5,981 bases of DNA from Betaproteobacteria bacterium (GTDB lineage: Bacteria; Pseudomonadota; Gammaproteobacteria; Burkholderiales; UBA9220). The notes under the pieces were generated by a model that saw nothing but the letters and a program-made list of their open reading frames with translations, ran no database searches and had not been told where the DNA came from. Each line of letters starts with the position of its first letter. Position 1 is the stretch's first letter. Made by a program: the position numbers and the translations under genes. Shown in pieces: positions 1 through 5,900 of this stretch. Location: assembly GCA_020061285.1 (NCBI GenBank), contig JAGUYQ010000110.1, positions 1 through 5,981 on the forward strand. The letters run 5' to 3'.

Positions 1-43
1 CCGGGGCAAACAGGCCAGCCCCGACGCCTTCGACCCCTTCTAG
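1..43 (+). CDS. 3' end of an unidentified plus-strand gene (partial)
   Basis: Codons from position 2 read RGKQASPDAFDPF and end at a TAG stop at 41-43. Twelve of these 13 codons end in G or C, which matches the codon habit of the clear genes in this window and favours real coding on this strand. The gene begins outside the window, so neither product nor length can be given. It converges on the minus-strand exporter gene that ends at 175. The same bases are also open on the minus strand, but that frame meets a stop at 43 and has a poorer third-position bias. Confidence 0.45.
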   Translation, partial: RGKQASPDAFDPF

Positions 44-120
44 TGTCGCGTTCCGAAAAGAACTCGGCATTCTCTTGCGGTCGTGGCTGCCAGGCAATGG
101 CTTGAAAACACGGCTTTCGG

Positions 121-147
121 CCACACGAAGCACATGCTGATGTGTGG
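121..147. terminator. Hairpin between convergent genes, possible weak terminator
   Basis: The arms CCACACG (121-127) and TGTGTGG (141-147) pair over 7 bp, with one G-T pair, around a 13-nt loop. It lies between the stop of the partial plus-strand gene (43) and the stop of the minus-strand exporter (175), where a transcription end is expected for both. Neither side has a tight T-tract: on the minus strand a short TTTT run comes about 14 nt after the stem. It is therefore not a textbook intrinsic terminator. The rest of 44-174 shows no gene. Confidence 0.25.
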
Positions 148-174
148 AACATCACGCTATGGATTTTCCCCGGG

Positions 175-1704
175 TCATCTGCGGCGGCCGAGAATCAGCA
201 GGGCCATGATCGCCCCAGCCAGGGCAATGCCCCCAAGGACCGTCATGCTCATGGTGATCGTTGCGGATTGCGCGGAAACAAGCGCGTTTTTCACCATGAC
301 GGCGGAGTCGGACGGCAGTGCGTCAAGGATGGCTGCGGCTGCGGCATCGTTCCCGTCCTTGACGGCTTGGGCGTATTCCAGGCCCTGCTGGAGAAACGGC
401 TGCCCGGCCAGCGCCGTCCCCACCTTGTCCAGAGACCGCGCCCCCATGATCGAGGTGACCAGCGCGACACCGAGGGCGGCCGGCACGTTGAATGTCATCT
501 GGATGAGACCCGAGCCCATGCCTGCCTGTTCGGGCTTGAGTGTCTGCATCCCGGCCGCGTTGCAGGCGGGCAGGGCGATGCCGACGCCTGCTCCCATCAG
601 CGCCAACGGGATGATGAGTTCGGCCAGGGTTGTCTGCGCCGTGAAGGCGCCCATCCAGAACAACGCAACGGCCTGCATGGCCAGTGCGGCCACAATGGGA
701 ATTTCCGGTCCTATGCGGTCGACAAGGCGGCCTGCGGGCGGTTCCAGCACCATGCAGGTTCCGGTCGTGATGACGATGACCCAACCGGCCATCACCGGCG
801 AATACCCGAGCACATTGATAAAAAAAAGCGACCCCACGAAGGTCAGCATCGGGATATAGACGAATCCCACCGCGCTCTCGGCGAAAAAAGCCCCTGCAAA
901 CAGACGCTCGCGCCACAGGGAAAAATCGACGAGGGGGTCGGCGGTGCGGGTCTCCACAACGCCGAACACGACGAGCAGCACCACGCCGGTCGCCAAAGCG
1001 CCCCAGGTGGTTGGCAGACTCCAACCGTTGCAGGCGTTTTGCAACCCATAGGTCACCAGGGTGATGCCAAGGCCGCCCAGGACGAGGCCGAGGATGTCAT
1101 AGCGGCCGGAAGACAGCACGCTGCAATAGTTCCGTGTGGCCGCCAGGGTGACCAGGATGACGGCGACAGTCAGCGGCACGGCGAGCCAGAAGACCCAGCG
1201 CCAACTCAGCAGATCGAGCATGTAGCCAGCGAAAATCGGACCGACCAATAATCCGAACCCGTGGGCAAATCCCCACACGCCGACAGCGAATCCACAACGG
1301 GAAGCGGAAAAGGCGTTCACCACGATGGACAGGGTGGCCGGTGCGGAAATGCCGATGCCGATGCCTTGCACCGTGCGTCCGGACACCATGAGCAGGCCGC
1401 TCGTGGCCATGGCGGACAGGACAAGGCCGACGCCGAAGATCATGTAGCCGATCACGATCATGCGGACCTCGCCGACGAGGTCGCCAAGACGGCCGCCTGC
1501 GATCAAGGCCGTGCCGAAGGCCAGGCTGTATGCGGTGATCGTCCAGGCCTGCATCGACAGGGACAGGTCGAGATCGTCCTTGATCGTAGGCAGCGCGGGA
1601 CCGATCACCGTGCTGAACATCTGGGCGATGAGCGCGCCGAAGCCCATGGCTGCCAGAATCGCCCAGGCGCTGGCGTTGGTCCTACACTGAGTCACCTCGC
1701 CCAC
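175..1704 (-). CDS. MFS exporter, DHA2 (EmrB/QacA-like, 14-span) family
   Basis: This 509-aa inner-membrane protein is predicted to export drugs or other small molecules by proton antiport, as known for the DHA2 group of the major facilitator superfamily. About 14 hydrophobic segments can be seen, roughly at 12-35, 50-70, 80-100, 104-128, 138-160, 168-190, 203-221, 232-250, 268-296, 303-320, 334-355, 360-381, 399-420 and 483-505. Family marks are a motif A-like GGRLGDLVGEVR (70-81), motif B R110-TVQGIG, and antiporter motif C GLLVGPIFAG (151-160). Motif A is degenerate: E79 and V80 replace the usual basic pair. A polar stretch at about 421-479 before the last span is usual in this family. The start is GTG at 1704, with a GAGG about 9 nt upstream; a second GTG at 1695 lacks good spacing. 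It overlaps the GIY-YIG gene by 23 nt, suggesting translational coupling. No regulator gene is adjacent, and the substrate cannot be told. Confidence 0.93.
   Translation of the reverse strand: MGEVTQCRTNASAWAILAAMGFGALIAQMFSTVIGPALPTIKDDLDLSLSMQAWTITAYSLAFGTALIAGGRLGDLVGEVRMIVIGYMIFGVGLVLSAMATSGLLMVSGRTVQGIGIGISAPATLSIVVNAFSASRCGFAVGVWGFAHGFGLLVGPIFAGYMLDLLSWRWVFWLAVPLTVAVILVTLAATRNYCSVLSSGRYDILGLVLGGLGITLVTYGLQNACNGWSLPTTWGALATGVVLLVVFGVVETRTADPLVDFSLWRERLFAGAFFAESAVGFVYIPMLTFVGSLFFINVLGYSPVMAGWVIVITTGTCMVLEPPAGRLVDRIGPEIPIVAALAMQAVALFWMGAFTAQTTLAELIIPLALMGAGVGIALPACNAAGMQTLKPEQAGMGSGLIQMTFNVPAALGVALVTSIMGARSLDKVGTALAGQPFLQQGLEYAQAVKDGNDAAAAAILDALPSDSAVMVKNALVSAQSATITMSMTVLGGIALAGAIMALLILGRRR
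820..827. repeat. Run of eight A (T8 in the exporter mRNA sense)
   Basis: On the coding strand the exporter reads CTT TTT TTT ATC (Leu-Phe-Phe-Ile, about residues 293-296). A homopolymer of eight in an otherwise GC-rich gene is a possible site of replication or transcription slippage. The frame is intact in this sequence. Confidence 0.6.
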
Positions 1705-1987
1705 CGGTCAGTTCCTCACCCTGCATAAAAAGTGGTTTCTTGCGCCGTGGCAGTCGCTTGACGCGCCACTCGATCGTGGCGGCCTCTGATCTGTGGCGCA
1801 CCGCGACGCTCGCGAGCAACGCAACCGGCCTCCGCGAACGTGTATACCGCGCGCCACCGGCCAAAATGCCGTTATGCTCCTTGAGCCTCCTGGCGATATC
1901 CCTGGTGATCCCGCAATACAATGTTCCGTCGGAGCATTCGAGCAAGTAGACAAACCATGGGCAGGCGCCTGTCATCTCACATCCCAT
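1682..1987 (-). CDS. Small stand-alone GIY-YIG nuclease-fold protein (YhbQ-like)
   Basis: This 101-aa protein is essentially one GIY-YIG domain of the YhbQ/UPF0213 type, a fold shared with UvrC and homing endonucleases; the cellular role of these small members is poorly defined. Numbered from the chosen start, the sequence shows VYLLECSDGTLYCGIT (13-28) with the two signature tyrosines Y14 and Y24. It then shows the helix ARRLKEHN (32-39) with R33/R34 and H38, the GARYTRSRRPV segment (45-55), and E73 as the likely metal-binding glutamate before VKRLPRRKK. All key positions are therefore present. The start is ATG at 1987, with AGAGG six nt upstream and a 16-nt gap after the SNF2 stop; ATG at 1975 is the alternative. 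An ATG at 2032 would add residues lying inside the SNF2 gene and unlike the family. The 3' end overlaps the exporter start and carries its ribosome binding site. Confidence 0.9.
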   Translation of the reverse strand: MGCEMTGACPWFVYLLECSDGTLYCGITRDIARRLKEHNGILAGGARYTRSRRPVALLASVAVRHRSEAATIEWRVKRLPRRKKPLFMQGEELTGGRGDSV

Positions 1988-2003
1988 CCGAAGCCTCTTT
2001 CGT

Positions 2004-5000
2004 TCAGGAAAGAAGCATTTCAAGGTTTTCACGTGTCAGCGAGCCGACCATCGACGTGACGCCGTCTTCCAAGATGGCAGCCAGTTCCCGCTTCTCCTTC
2101 TGGAGTTCGAGCACCTTTTCGTCAATACTGCCTTCCGAGACGAACCTGTAGGCGATGACTTTCTTCTCCTGTCCGATGCGGTGGGCGCGGTCAACGGCTT
2201 GGCTTTCAACCGCCGGATTCCACCACGGGTCCAGGAGAAAGACATAATCTGCGGCGGTCAGGTTCAGGCCCGTGCCCCCCGCCTTCAGGCTTATGCAAAA
2301 GACCGGGGGGCCGGATGAACTTTGAAACGCGGCCACGCGTTGCTCGCGGACTTTGGCCGGGGTGCGTCCATCCAGGTATTCGTAGGATATGCCTTCCGCC
2401 TCCAGCCTCTTGCGAATGAGCGCCAGGAATCGGGTGAACTGGGAAAACACCAAGGCCTTATGCCCCCCCTCCGCCACTTCCTGAAGCAGGCGGACAAGTT
2501 CTTCGAGTTTGCCCGACCCGGCGGCGTCCACTCCCACCAACCCCGGGTGGCAGGCGGCTTGGCGCAACCGGAGAAGACCCTCCAGCACCTTGATCTTCGA
2601 GCGGTTCAGGCCGACTTCATCCACGGCCCGAAGAATCTCGCCCCGATAGTGTTCCCGAAGCCGGGCATAGCAGGCCCGCTGTTCTTTGGTCATTTCGCAA
2701 CGGACAAGCGACTCCTGCTTCTCGGGAAGATCAGCGGCGACACCCTCCTTGGTGCGGCGTAGGACAAACGGCTTGATAAGGCGCTGCAACAGTTCCCTGG
2801 CGGTCTGATCGCCCTGGGATACGGGCTTCGCGAACCGGGCATCGAAACTGGAACGCGAGCCGAGCATGTTGCGGTTTATAAAATGCATCTGTGACCAGAG
2901 TTCGTCCAGCCTGTTTTCCACGGGCGTTCCGGTCATGCACAGGCGGTGTTCGGCAGGCAGTATACGCGCAGCCCTGGCGGTCTGGGAATCCGGGTTCTTG
3001 ATCGCCTGACTTTCGTCGAGAATCAGGCGCCGCCAAGGCATCTTGCTCAGAACCTCCACATCCCGGCGCAGCAGACCGTATGTGGTCAAGACCAGATCGG
3101 ATTCCTGGAAGAATTTGGCCTGATTCGCCCGGTCCAGCCCGGCATATGTGAGAACGCGCAGGTCTGGCGTGAAGCGATTCGCCTCATTGCGCCAGTTGAA
3201 AAGGAGAGAGGTGGGGGCGACGACCAGCGACGGTCCGGTTGCGCCGCGCTCTTTTTCCAGGATAAGCCACGCCAGCACCTGAACGGTCTTGCCCAGGCCC
3301 ATATCATCAGCCAGGATACCGCCAAAACCGAAGATTTTCAGGAAATCCAACCAGCCGAGGGATTCGAGCTGGTAAGGCCGAAGCTTTCCGTGCAGGCCGG
3401 AGGGTGGGGGTGGGAGCGAAATGCTGGAAAAATCTTTCATGCGACGAAGACGCTGCGAGAAGTCGCGCTCCATGGAGACGGCCGGGTCTTCGAGCAGTTC
3501 GCCCAAAAGCGGGGCATGGGCGGTATGGAAGCGCAGCACCGTATCCTTCGCCCTCTCAGAGGTGGCCATGGACAAACCCGTTGCATGGACGGACAGCCAG
3601 TCCTCCGGCAGTACGCCGGTCATCCCGCCTGGGAGGTCCAAGGTCTTCTCGCCCCGTAGAAAGGCGCGAACCGCCGTGGGCAGGGGCACGATCACATCCC
3701 CGAAGGCCATCCCGCCCTCGAGGTCGAACCAATCCAGCCCGCTGGCTACCCGGATCGAGGAAACCGCCCCAGCGACAAGGGTTTTCCCCTCCCGACTCCG
3801 GATGCTCCAGCCGTCTTCGACCAAGGGAGCCAAAGCGCTAAGCATATGCCACGCGGACGCCTGAAACAGATATGAGCCCTCGGCGCTGGCGGCAAAACCG
3901 GCCTGGATCAATCGATCCTCCAACTGCTGCTCCACTTCTGGGAGACGGTCGATGCGGGTCCAGGCTTCCATGTCGAGGACCGAGGGTCGGTTGTCGTCAA
4001 AGGGTATCTCCGAACCGGCGTAGTCCAGCCAGAGCCTTGCGACGTGTCCGTCCTCGCGGGTCTCAATTTCCAATCGAGGCTTCGGCTGCACGTCGGGCAG
4101 GCTCTTTGGCCCCATGTCCTCGGGCAATTCCAACTGTGGCGACGATCCGTCTCCCGCCATCTGGAACACCGCTTTGAAGTCCTCCTTTGGCACCCGGACC
4201 TTGTGATGGAGTTTCCGGATTCGTTGCACCCATTGCAGGTCAGGCCCGGGCAGGGAATGGAGATGCCCGTCGACAATGAAGTACAAGGGCTTGGCCTCTA
4301 GGAATACGGGAATCTGCGAACAGGGAAGCGATGCTTCGCCCAGACGGACATGGGGAACATATTCCAGGTCTGGTCGCTTTTTTGCCAGCGAGGCCTTGAC
4401 GAGGCGAAACTCCAGGCTTCCTGCGAAAGGGTCACCTCGTTTCAAGGGAGTAGCGACGGGTTGCCCATTCACTGCGACATGACAGCGGTCTGTGACGGCC
4501 AAAAGCGGAAGCAGGCGCGTCAACGTGACTGAGTCGAGCGGGTAGTCCGCGAAAGTCTGAGGGCGAAAAAAGCCGCCCCACCTGTCGTAGGGGAAATCAT
4601 CTCGGGAGGTGAGAAAAAGCATGGCCTCAAGAATGGACCGATCCGTATCCGGAAGGTCAGCATCGCTCAGGAGCTGCGAAGTAGCCGCCTTGACCTGCTT
4701 GCTGAGCCCGCCATTCTTCAGGATGCCCTGCCGCAATGCCGACAACATGATCTTGCCCCTGCGGATGGCGAGTTCGTACCGCAGCATGTACTTGCGCTGG
4801 GGAGCATCCCCCCGGCTTTCCTGATCCGGGTTTGCGCGTGAAGGGAAAAGCAGGTCACGCCAGGAGGAATCAGCCTTGCCTGATGCCCCGGGGAGTGCGG
4901 AGGGCTGGGCCTTCACGGACGCGTCGGCTGCCAGAATGGCCGCCCAAATGTGCTTGCAAAGAGAGCCTCGACGAAAATACGGACACTCGCATGAGACCCT

Positions 5001-5216
5001 GACTGACGCCCCGGACGTCTCGTCCTGGACAAGTTCGACAAGGTACTCTTTTGAGCCCTTCACCCTTGCGGTAATCCCCTCCGGGCTGACTCCGGCAATT
5101 TTCACTTTGCCGAGATGAAAGTACTGTGCCCCCCGCCTGCGTATCCTGAGCGGGAACATATGCTCGTAGCGGGCTTCCCATGCTCCGTTCAGGGGCGTGG
5201 CGGACGGTCGGCGCAT
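2004..5216 (-). CDS. SWIM zinc-finger SNF2 family DNA translocase/helicase
   Basis: This 1070-aa protein is a complete SNF2 superfamily 2 ATPase, expected to move along double-stranded DNA and remodel protein-DNA complexes in the cytoplasm. The N-terminus has a SWIM zinc motif (C76, C78, C87, H89). About 500 residues of middle region then resemble the bacterial SNF2-associated type. The ATPase core follows: LRPYQLESLGWL (612-623), Walker A DDMGLGKTVQ (637-646), VVAPTSLLFNW (665-675), DESQ box (734-737, where DEAQ is commoner), TGTP (762-765), FSQF (924-927), KAGGTGLNL (978-986) and QAVDRAHRIGQ (1006-1016). It looks full length and intact. The start is uncertain: an in-frame TAA lies at 5226-5228, so ATG 5216 is the earliest ATG, but it has no clear Shine-Dalgarno. 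ATG 5159 (Met20) is the next. Family-like sequence (WEARYEHMFPLRIRRRG) runs across Met20, which favours 5216. It is probably co-transcribed with the two genes that follow. The exact physiological role is unknown. Confidence 0.95.
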   Translation of the reverse strand: MRRPSATPLNGAWEARYEHMFPLRIRRRGAQYFHLGKVKIAGVSPEGITARVKGSKEYLVELVQDETSGASVRVSCECPYFRRGSLCKHIWAAILAADASVKAQPSALPGASGKADSSWRDLLFPSRANPDQESRGDAPQRKYMLRYELAIRRGKIMLSALRQGILKNGGLSKQVKAATSQLLSDADLPDTDRSILEAMLFLTSRDDFPYDRWGGFFRPQTFADYPLDSVTLTRLLPLLAVTDRCHVAVNGQPVATPLKRGDPFAGSLEFRLVKASLAKKRPDLEYVPHVRLGEASLPCSQIPVFLEAKPLYFIVDGHLHSLPGPDLQWVQRIRKLHHKVRVPKEDFKAVFQMAGDGSSPQLELPEDMGPKSLPDVQPKPRLEIETREDGHVARLWLDYAGSEIPFDDNRPSVLDMEAWTRIDRLPEVEQQLEDRLIQAGFAASAEGSYLFQASAWHMLSALAPLVEDGWSIRSREGKTLVAGAVSSIRVASGLDWFDLEGGMAFGDVIVPLPTAVRAFLRGEKTLDLPGGMTGVLPEDWLSVHATGLSMATSERAKDTVLRFHTAHAPLLGELLEDPAVSMERDFSQRLRRMKDFSSISLPPPPSGLHGKLRPYQLESLGWLDFLKIFGFGGILADDMGLGKTVQVLAWLILEKERGATGPSLVVAPTSLLFNWRNEANRFTPDLRVLTYAGLDRANQAKFFQESDLVLTTYGLLRRDVEVLSKMPWRRLILDESQAIKNPDSQTARAARILPAEHRLCMTGTPVENRLDELWSQMHFINRNMLGSRSSFDARFAKPVSQGDQTARELLQRLIKPFVLRRTKEGVAADLPEKQESLVRCEMTKEQRACYARLREHYRGEILRAVDEVGLNRSKIKVLEGLLRLRQAACHPGLVGVDAAGSGKLEELVRLLQEVAEGGHKALVFSQFTRFLALIRKRLEAEGISYEYLDGRTPAKVREQRVAAFQSSSGPPVFCISLKAGGTGLNLTAADYVFLLDPWWNPAVESQAVDRAHRIGQEKKVIAYRFVSEGSIDEKVLELQKEKRELAAILEDGVTSMVGSLTRENLEMLLS

Positions 5217-5347
5217 GGTGTGAAATTATAACCTGATAACCTGAATTTTCCATGAAGGGGGCGCGCTGTGCGCCACAGCCGCAACAGGGCCGCCCTCCCG
5301 GCCATGATGGCGAGGCCCCGGCAGAGGCCTGCGGCGGGCAGAGGCAT
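5189..5347 (-). CDS. Doubtful micro-ORF (52 aa) between membrane protein and SNF2 gene
   Basis: An ATG at 5347 lies two nt after the TGA of the small membrane protein, with GGA about 8 nt upstream, an arrangement that would allow coupled translation. The first 30 or so codons (MPLPAAGLCRGLAIMAGRAA and on) are rich in Leu, Ala and Arg, and nearly all end in G or C, as in the real genes here. The rest crosses the AT-rich promoter-like island, loses that bias, and overlaps the SNF2 start by 28 nt. I recognise no family. It may be a small basic amphipathic peptide, the remains of a gene, or a chance frame. Confidence 0.2.
   Translation of the reverse strand: MPLPAAGLCRGLAIMAGRAALLRLWRTARPLHGKFRLSGYNFTPCADRPPRP
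5225..5252 (-). promoter_or_regulatory. Possible sigma70-type promoter just before the SNF2 gene
   Basis: Read on the minus strand there is a perfect TATAAT at 5230-5225. A 16-nt spacer separates it from TGGAAA at 5252-5247, which matches 4 of 6 positions of the -35 consensus. It sits in an AT-rich island within GC-rich sequence. The -10 box ends only 8 nt before the ATG at 5216, so transcription would start at or almost at that codon. That implies either a leaderless message or a start further inside the gene. It may also be chance. Confidence 0.35.
5228..5243. repeat. Perfect tandem 8-bp repeat, possible operator
   Basis: ATAACCTG occurs twice back to back (5228-5235 and 5236-5243), read on the minus strand as CAGGTTAT twice. 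It overlaps the putative -10 box and fills most of the spacer of the possible SNF2 promoter, where a repressor could block polymerase. No regulator gene is in the window, so the operator role is inference. Confidence 0.4.
5320..5345. repeat. 9-bp direct repeat GGCAGAGGC, two copies
   Basis: GGCAGAGGC occurs at 5320-5328 and 5337-5345, eight bp apart, in the GC-rich part of the spacer just after the small membrane protein. No function is evident. A weak imperfect hairpin can be drawn here, but it has no T-tract, so I do not call it a terminator. Confidence 0.4.
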
Positions 5348-5349
5348 GG

Positions 5350-5535
5350 TCAGTTCCATTTGGTCTTGTCGTGGAGGCCCCGCTTGCCAAGCTCGCGGCT
5401 TTTGAAGCGGTCGAAGTCGAACTGCCCGGGCATGCCCGTCCCACCCCGCCGCCTGCCCCGGCGAACGAACAGGGCGACCAGGAGAAGGAGGACGATGCCT
5501 GCGCCGATGATGATGAACCATTCCATGGGGAGCAT
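5350..5535 (-). CDS. Small single-span membrane protein of unknown function
   Basis: This 61-aa protein has a short N-terminus, one hydrophobic segment (about residues 6-24, WFIIIGAGIVLLLLVALFV), and then the basic stop-transfer stretch RRGRRR (25-30). By the positive-inside rule the C-terminus should be cytoplasmic. The tail (about 31-61) is hydrophilic and charged, with FDFDRFKSRELGKRG (39-53) and a C-terminal KTKWN. There is no signal-peptidase site, lipobox or metal motif. Start choice is open: Met1 (5535) and Met4 (5526) both lack a good Shine-Dalgarno, and an in-frame TGA lies upstream at 5569-5571. The clear TM-plus-basic-tail design makes a real gene likely although no family is recognised. 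It lies 133 nt ahead of the SNF2 gene on the same strand. Whether they share a transcript is unclear, because a promoter-like element sits between them. Confidence 0.6.
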   Translation of the reverse strand: MLPMEWFIIIGAGIVLLLLVALFVRRGRRRGGTGMPGQFDFDRFKSRELGKRGLHDKTKWN

Positions 5536-5547
5536 GGGTATCAGATG

Positions 5548-5610
5548 ACCGGTGCGGTTGTCATGCGCTCACCGTCAATTCCCCTATGTCTCATGCCGCA
5601 CCGGTGAGCG
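5548..5610. repeat. Two overlapping perfect inverted repeats upstream of the small membrane protein
   Basis: ACCGGTGCGG (5548-5557) is the exact reverse complement of 5596-5605. CGCTCACCG (5566-5574) is the exact reverse complement of 5602-5610. The right arms share 5602-5605, so in RNA the two stems exclude each other. The palindrome ACCGGT is present in both copies of the first pair. This lies 13-75 nt upstream of the membrane protein ATG. It could be a pair of operator sites or a switching leader hairpin; neither is demonstrated. Confidence 0.5.
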
Positions 5611-5615
5611 GTTGA

Positions 5616-5646
5616 ATGTCCCCCGATACCGTCGCCACGGGGGCAT
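5616..5646. repeat. Strong GC-rich hairpin
   Basis: CCCCCG (5620-5625) pairs with CGGGGG (5638-5643). ATG (5616-5618) then pairs with CAT (5644-5646) across a single bulged T at 5619, giving nine base pairs around a 12-nt loop. No T-tract follows on either strand, so it is not a standard intrinsic terminator. It is adjacent to the overlapping inverted repeats. Confidence 0.45.
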
Positions 5647-5805
5647 GAACCGATCCATGATCGCCACGAAGCGCGTGCTGTGCGTGGACGTGATGGCCCT
5701 GGGGCAGGTGAGCCGCTCCAGGTTCTTCGTGTCCGCGCATGCCGCCTTTGCCCTGCGTTTGCGGGGTGCCGCCCCCCCGGATTGTGCGGTTTTCCATGCC
5801 GACAG

Positions 5806-5832
5806 CGGACCAACGCGGATCAAGCCGGACCA
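5806..5832. repeat. Three CGGAYCA heptamers exactly 10 bp apart
   Basis: CGGACCA (5806-5812), CGGATCA (5816-5822) and CGGACCA (5826-5832) are in direct orientation and start every 10 bp, so they lie on one face of the helix. Such phased direct repeats are typical of binding sites for response regulators and of iterons. No fourth copy is found at the next position on either side. The regulator and its target gene are unknown. Confidence 0.45.
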
Positions 5833-5846
5833 TTGTGACCCGGCTT
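5822..5846. terminator. Hairpin downstream of tRNA-Ser, possible transcription stop
   Basis: AAGCCGG (5822-5828) is the exact reverse complement of CCGGCTT (5840-5846), with an 11-nt loop. It lies 55 nt past the 3' end of the tRNA, where the tRNA transcript might end. The minus strand has no T-run after it, and the plus strand only TTTCCCTT, so the terminator call is weak. The left arm overlaps the last of the phased heptamers. Confidence 0.3.
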
Positions 5847-5900
5847 TCCCTTGAATTTCTTGACTTTATGGATTTTGTCGGACGGTGCTGCATCGTGAAG

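Larger units (their letters stand above)
5536..5900. other. Spacer between tRNA-Ser and small membrane protein, no confident gene
   Basis: This stretch has no gene I can name. Two opposed ORFs cover it: one on the plus strand from ATG 5645 to TGA 5852-5854 (69 aa), and one on the minus strand from TTG 5823 to TAG 5584-5586 (79 aa). Their third codon positions coincide, and over about 5640-5770 those positions are almost all G or C, a period-3 pattern typical of coding DNA here. This hints at a small or decayed gene, but strand and identity cannot be decided. Neither product shows a motif, signal peptide or convincing membrane span. The spacer also holds the inverted repeats, the hairpins and the phased repeats listed separately. 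Confidence 0.5.

Noticed and set aside
142..1251. Long plus-strand ORF (369 aa) opposite the MFS exporter, with another plus-strand ORF at 1261-1728
   Set aside because: The products are low-complexity (rich in Gly, His, Gln, Asp) with no motif. The minus frame encodes an unmistakable transporter, so these are antisense shadows of GC-rich coding.
1988..2032. Upstream ATG giving the GIY-YIG protein 15 more residues
   Set aside because: The extra residues lie over the SNF2 3' end and are unlike the family. ATG 1987 has AGAGG at good spacing.
2946..3659. Plus-strand ORF of 237 aa opposite the SNF2 ATPase core
   Set aside because: It lies antisense to conserved helicase motifs, has no family features, and is explained by the codon bias of the SNF2 gene.
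5305..5345. GC-rich spacer after the membrane protein as an intrinsic terminator
   Set aside because: Only imperfect stems form, and there is no T-tract on the minus strand.
5538..5578. TTGACG (minus strand, 5578-5573) as a -35 box for the small membrane protein
   Set aside because: At 17 nt spacing the -10 would be GCACCG. The only AT-rich candidate, TGATAC, is 29 nt away, which is too far.
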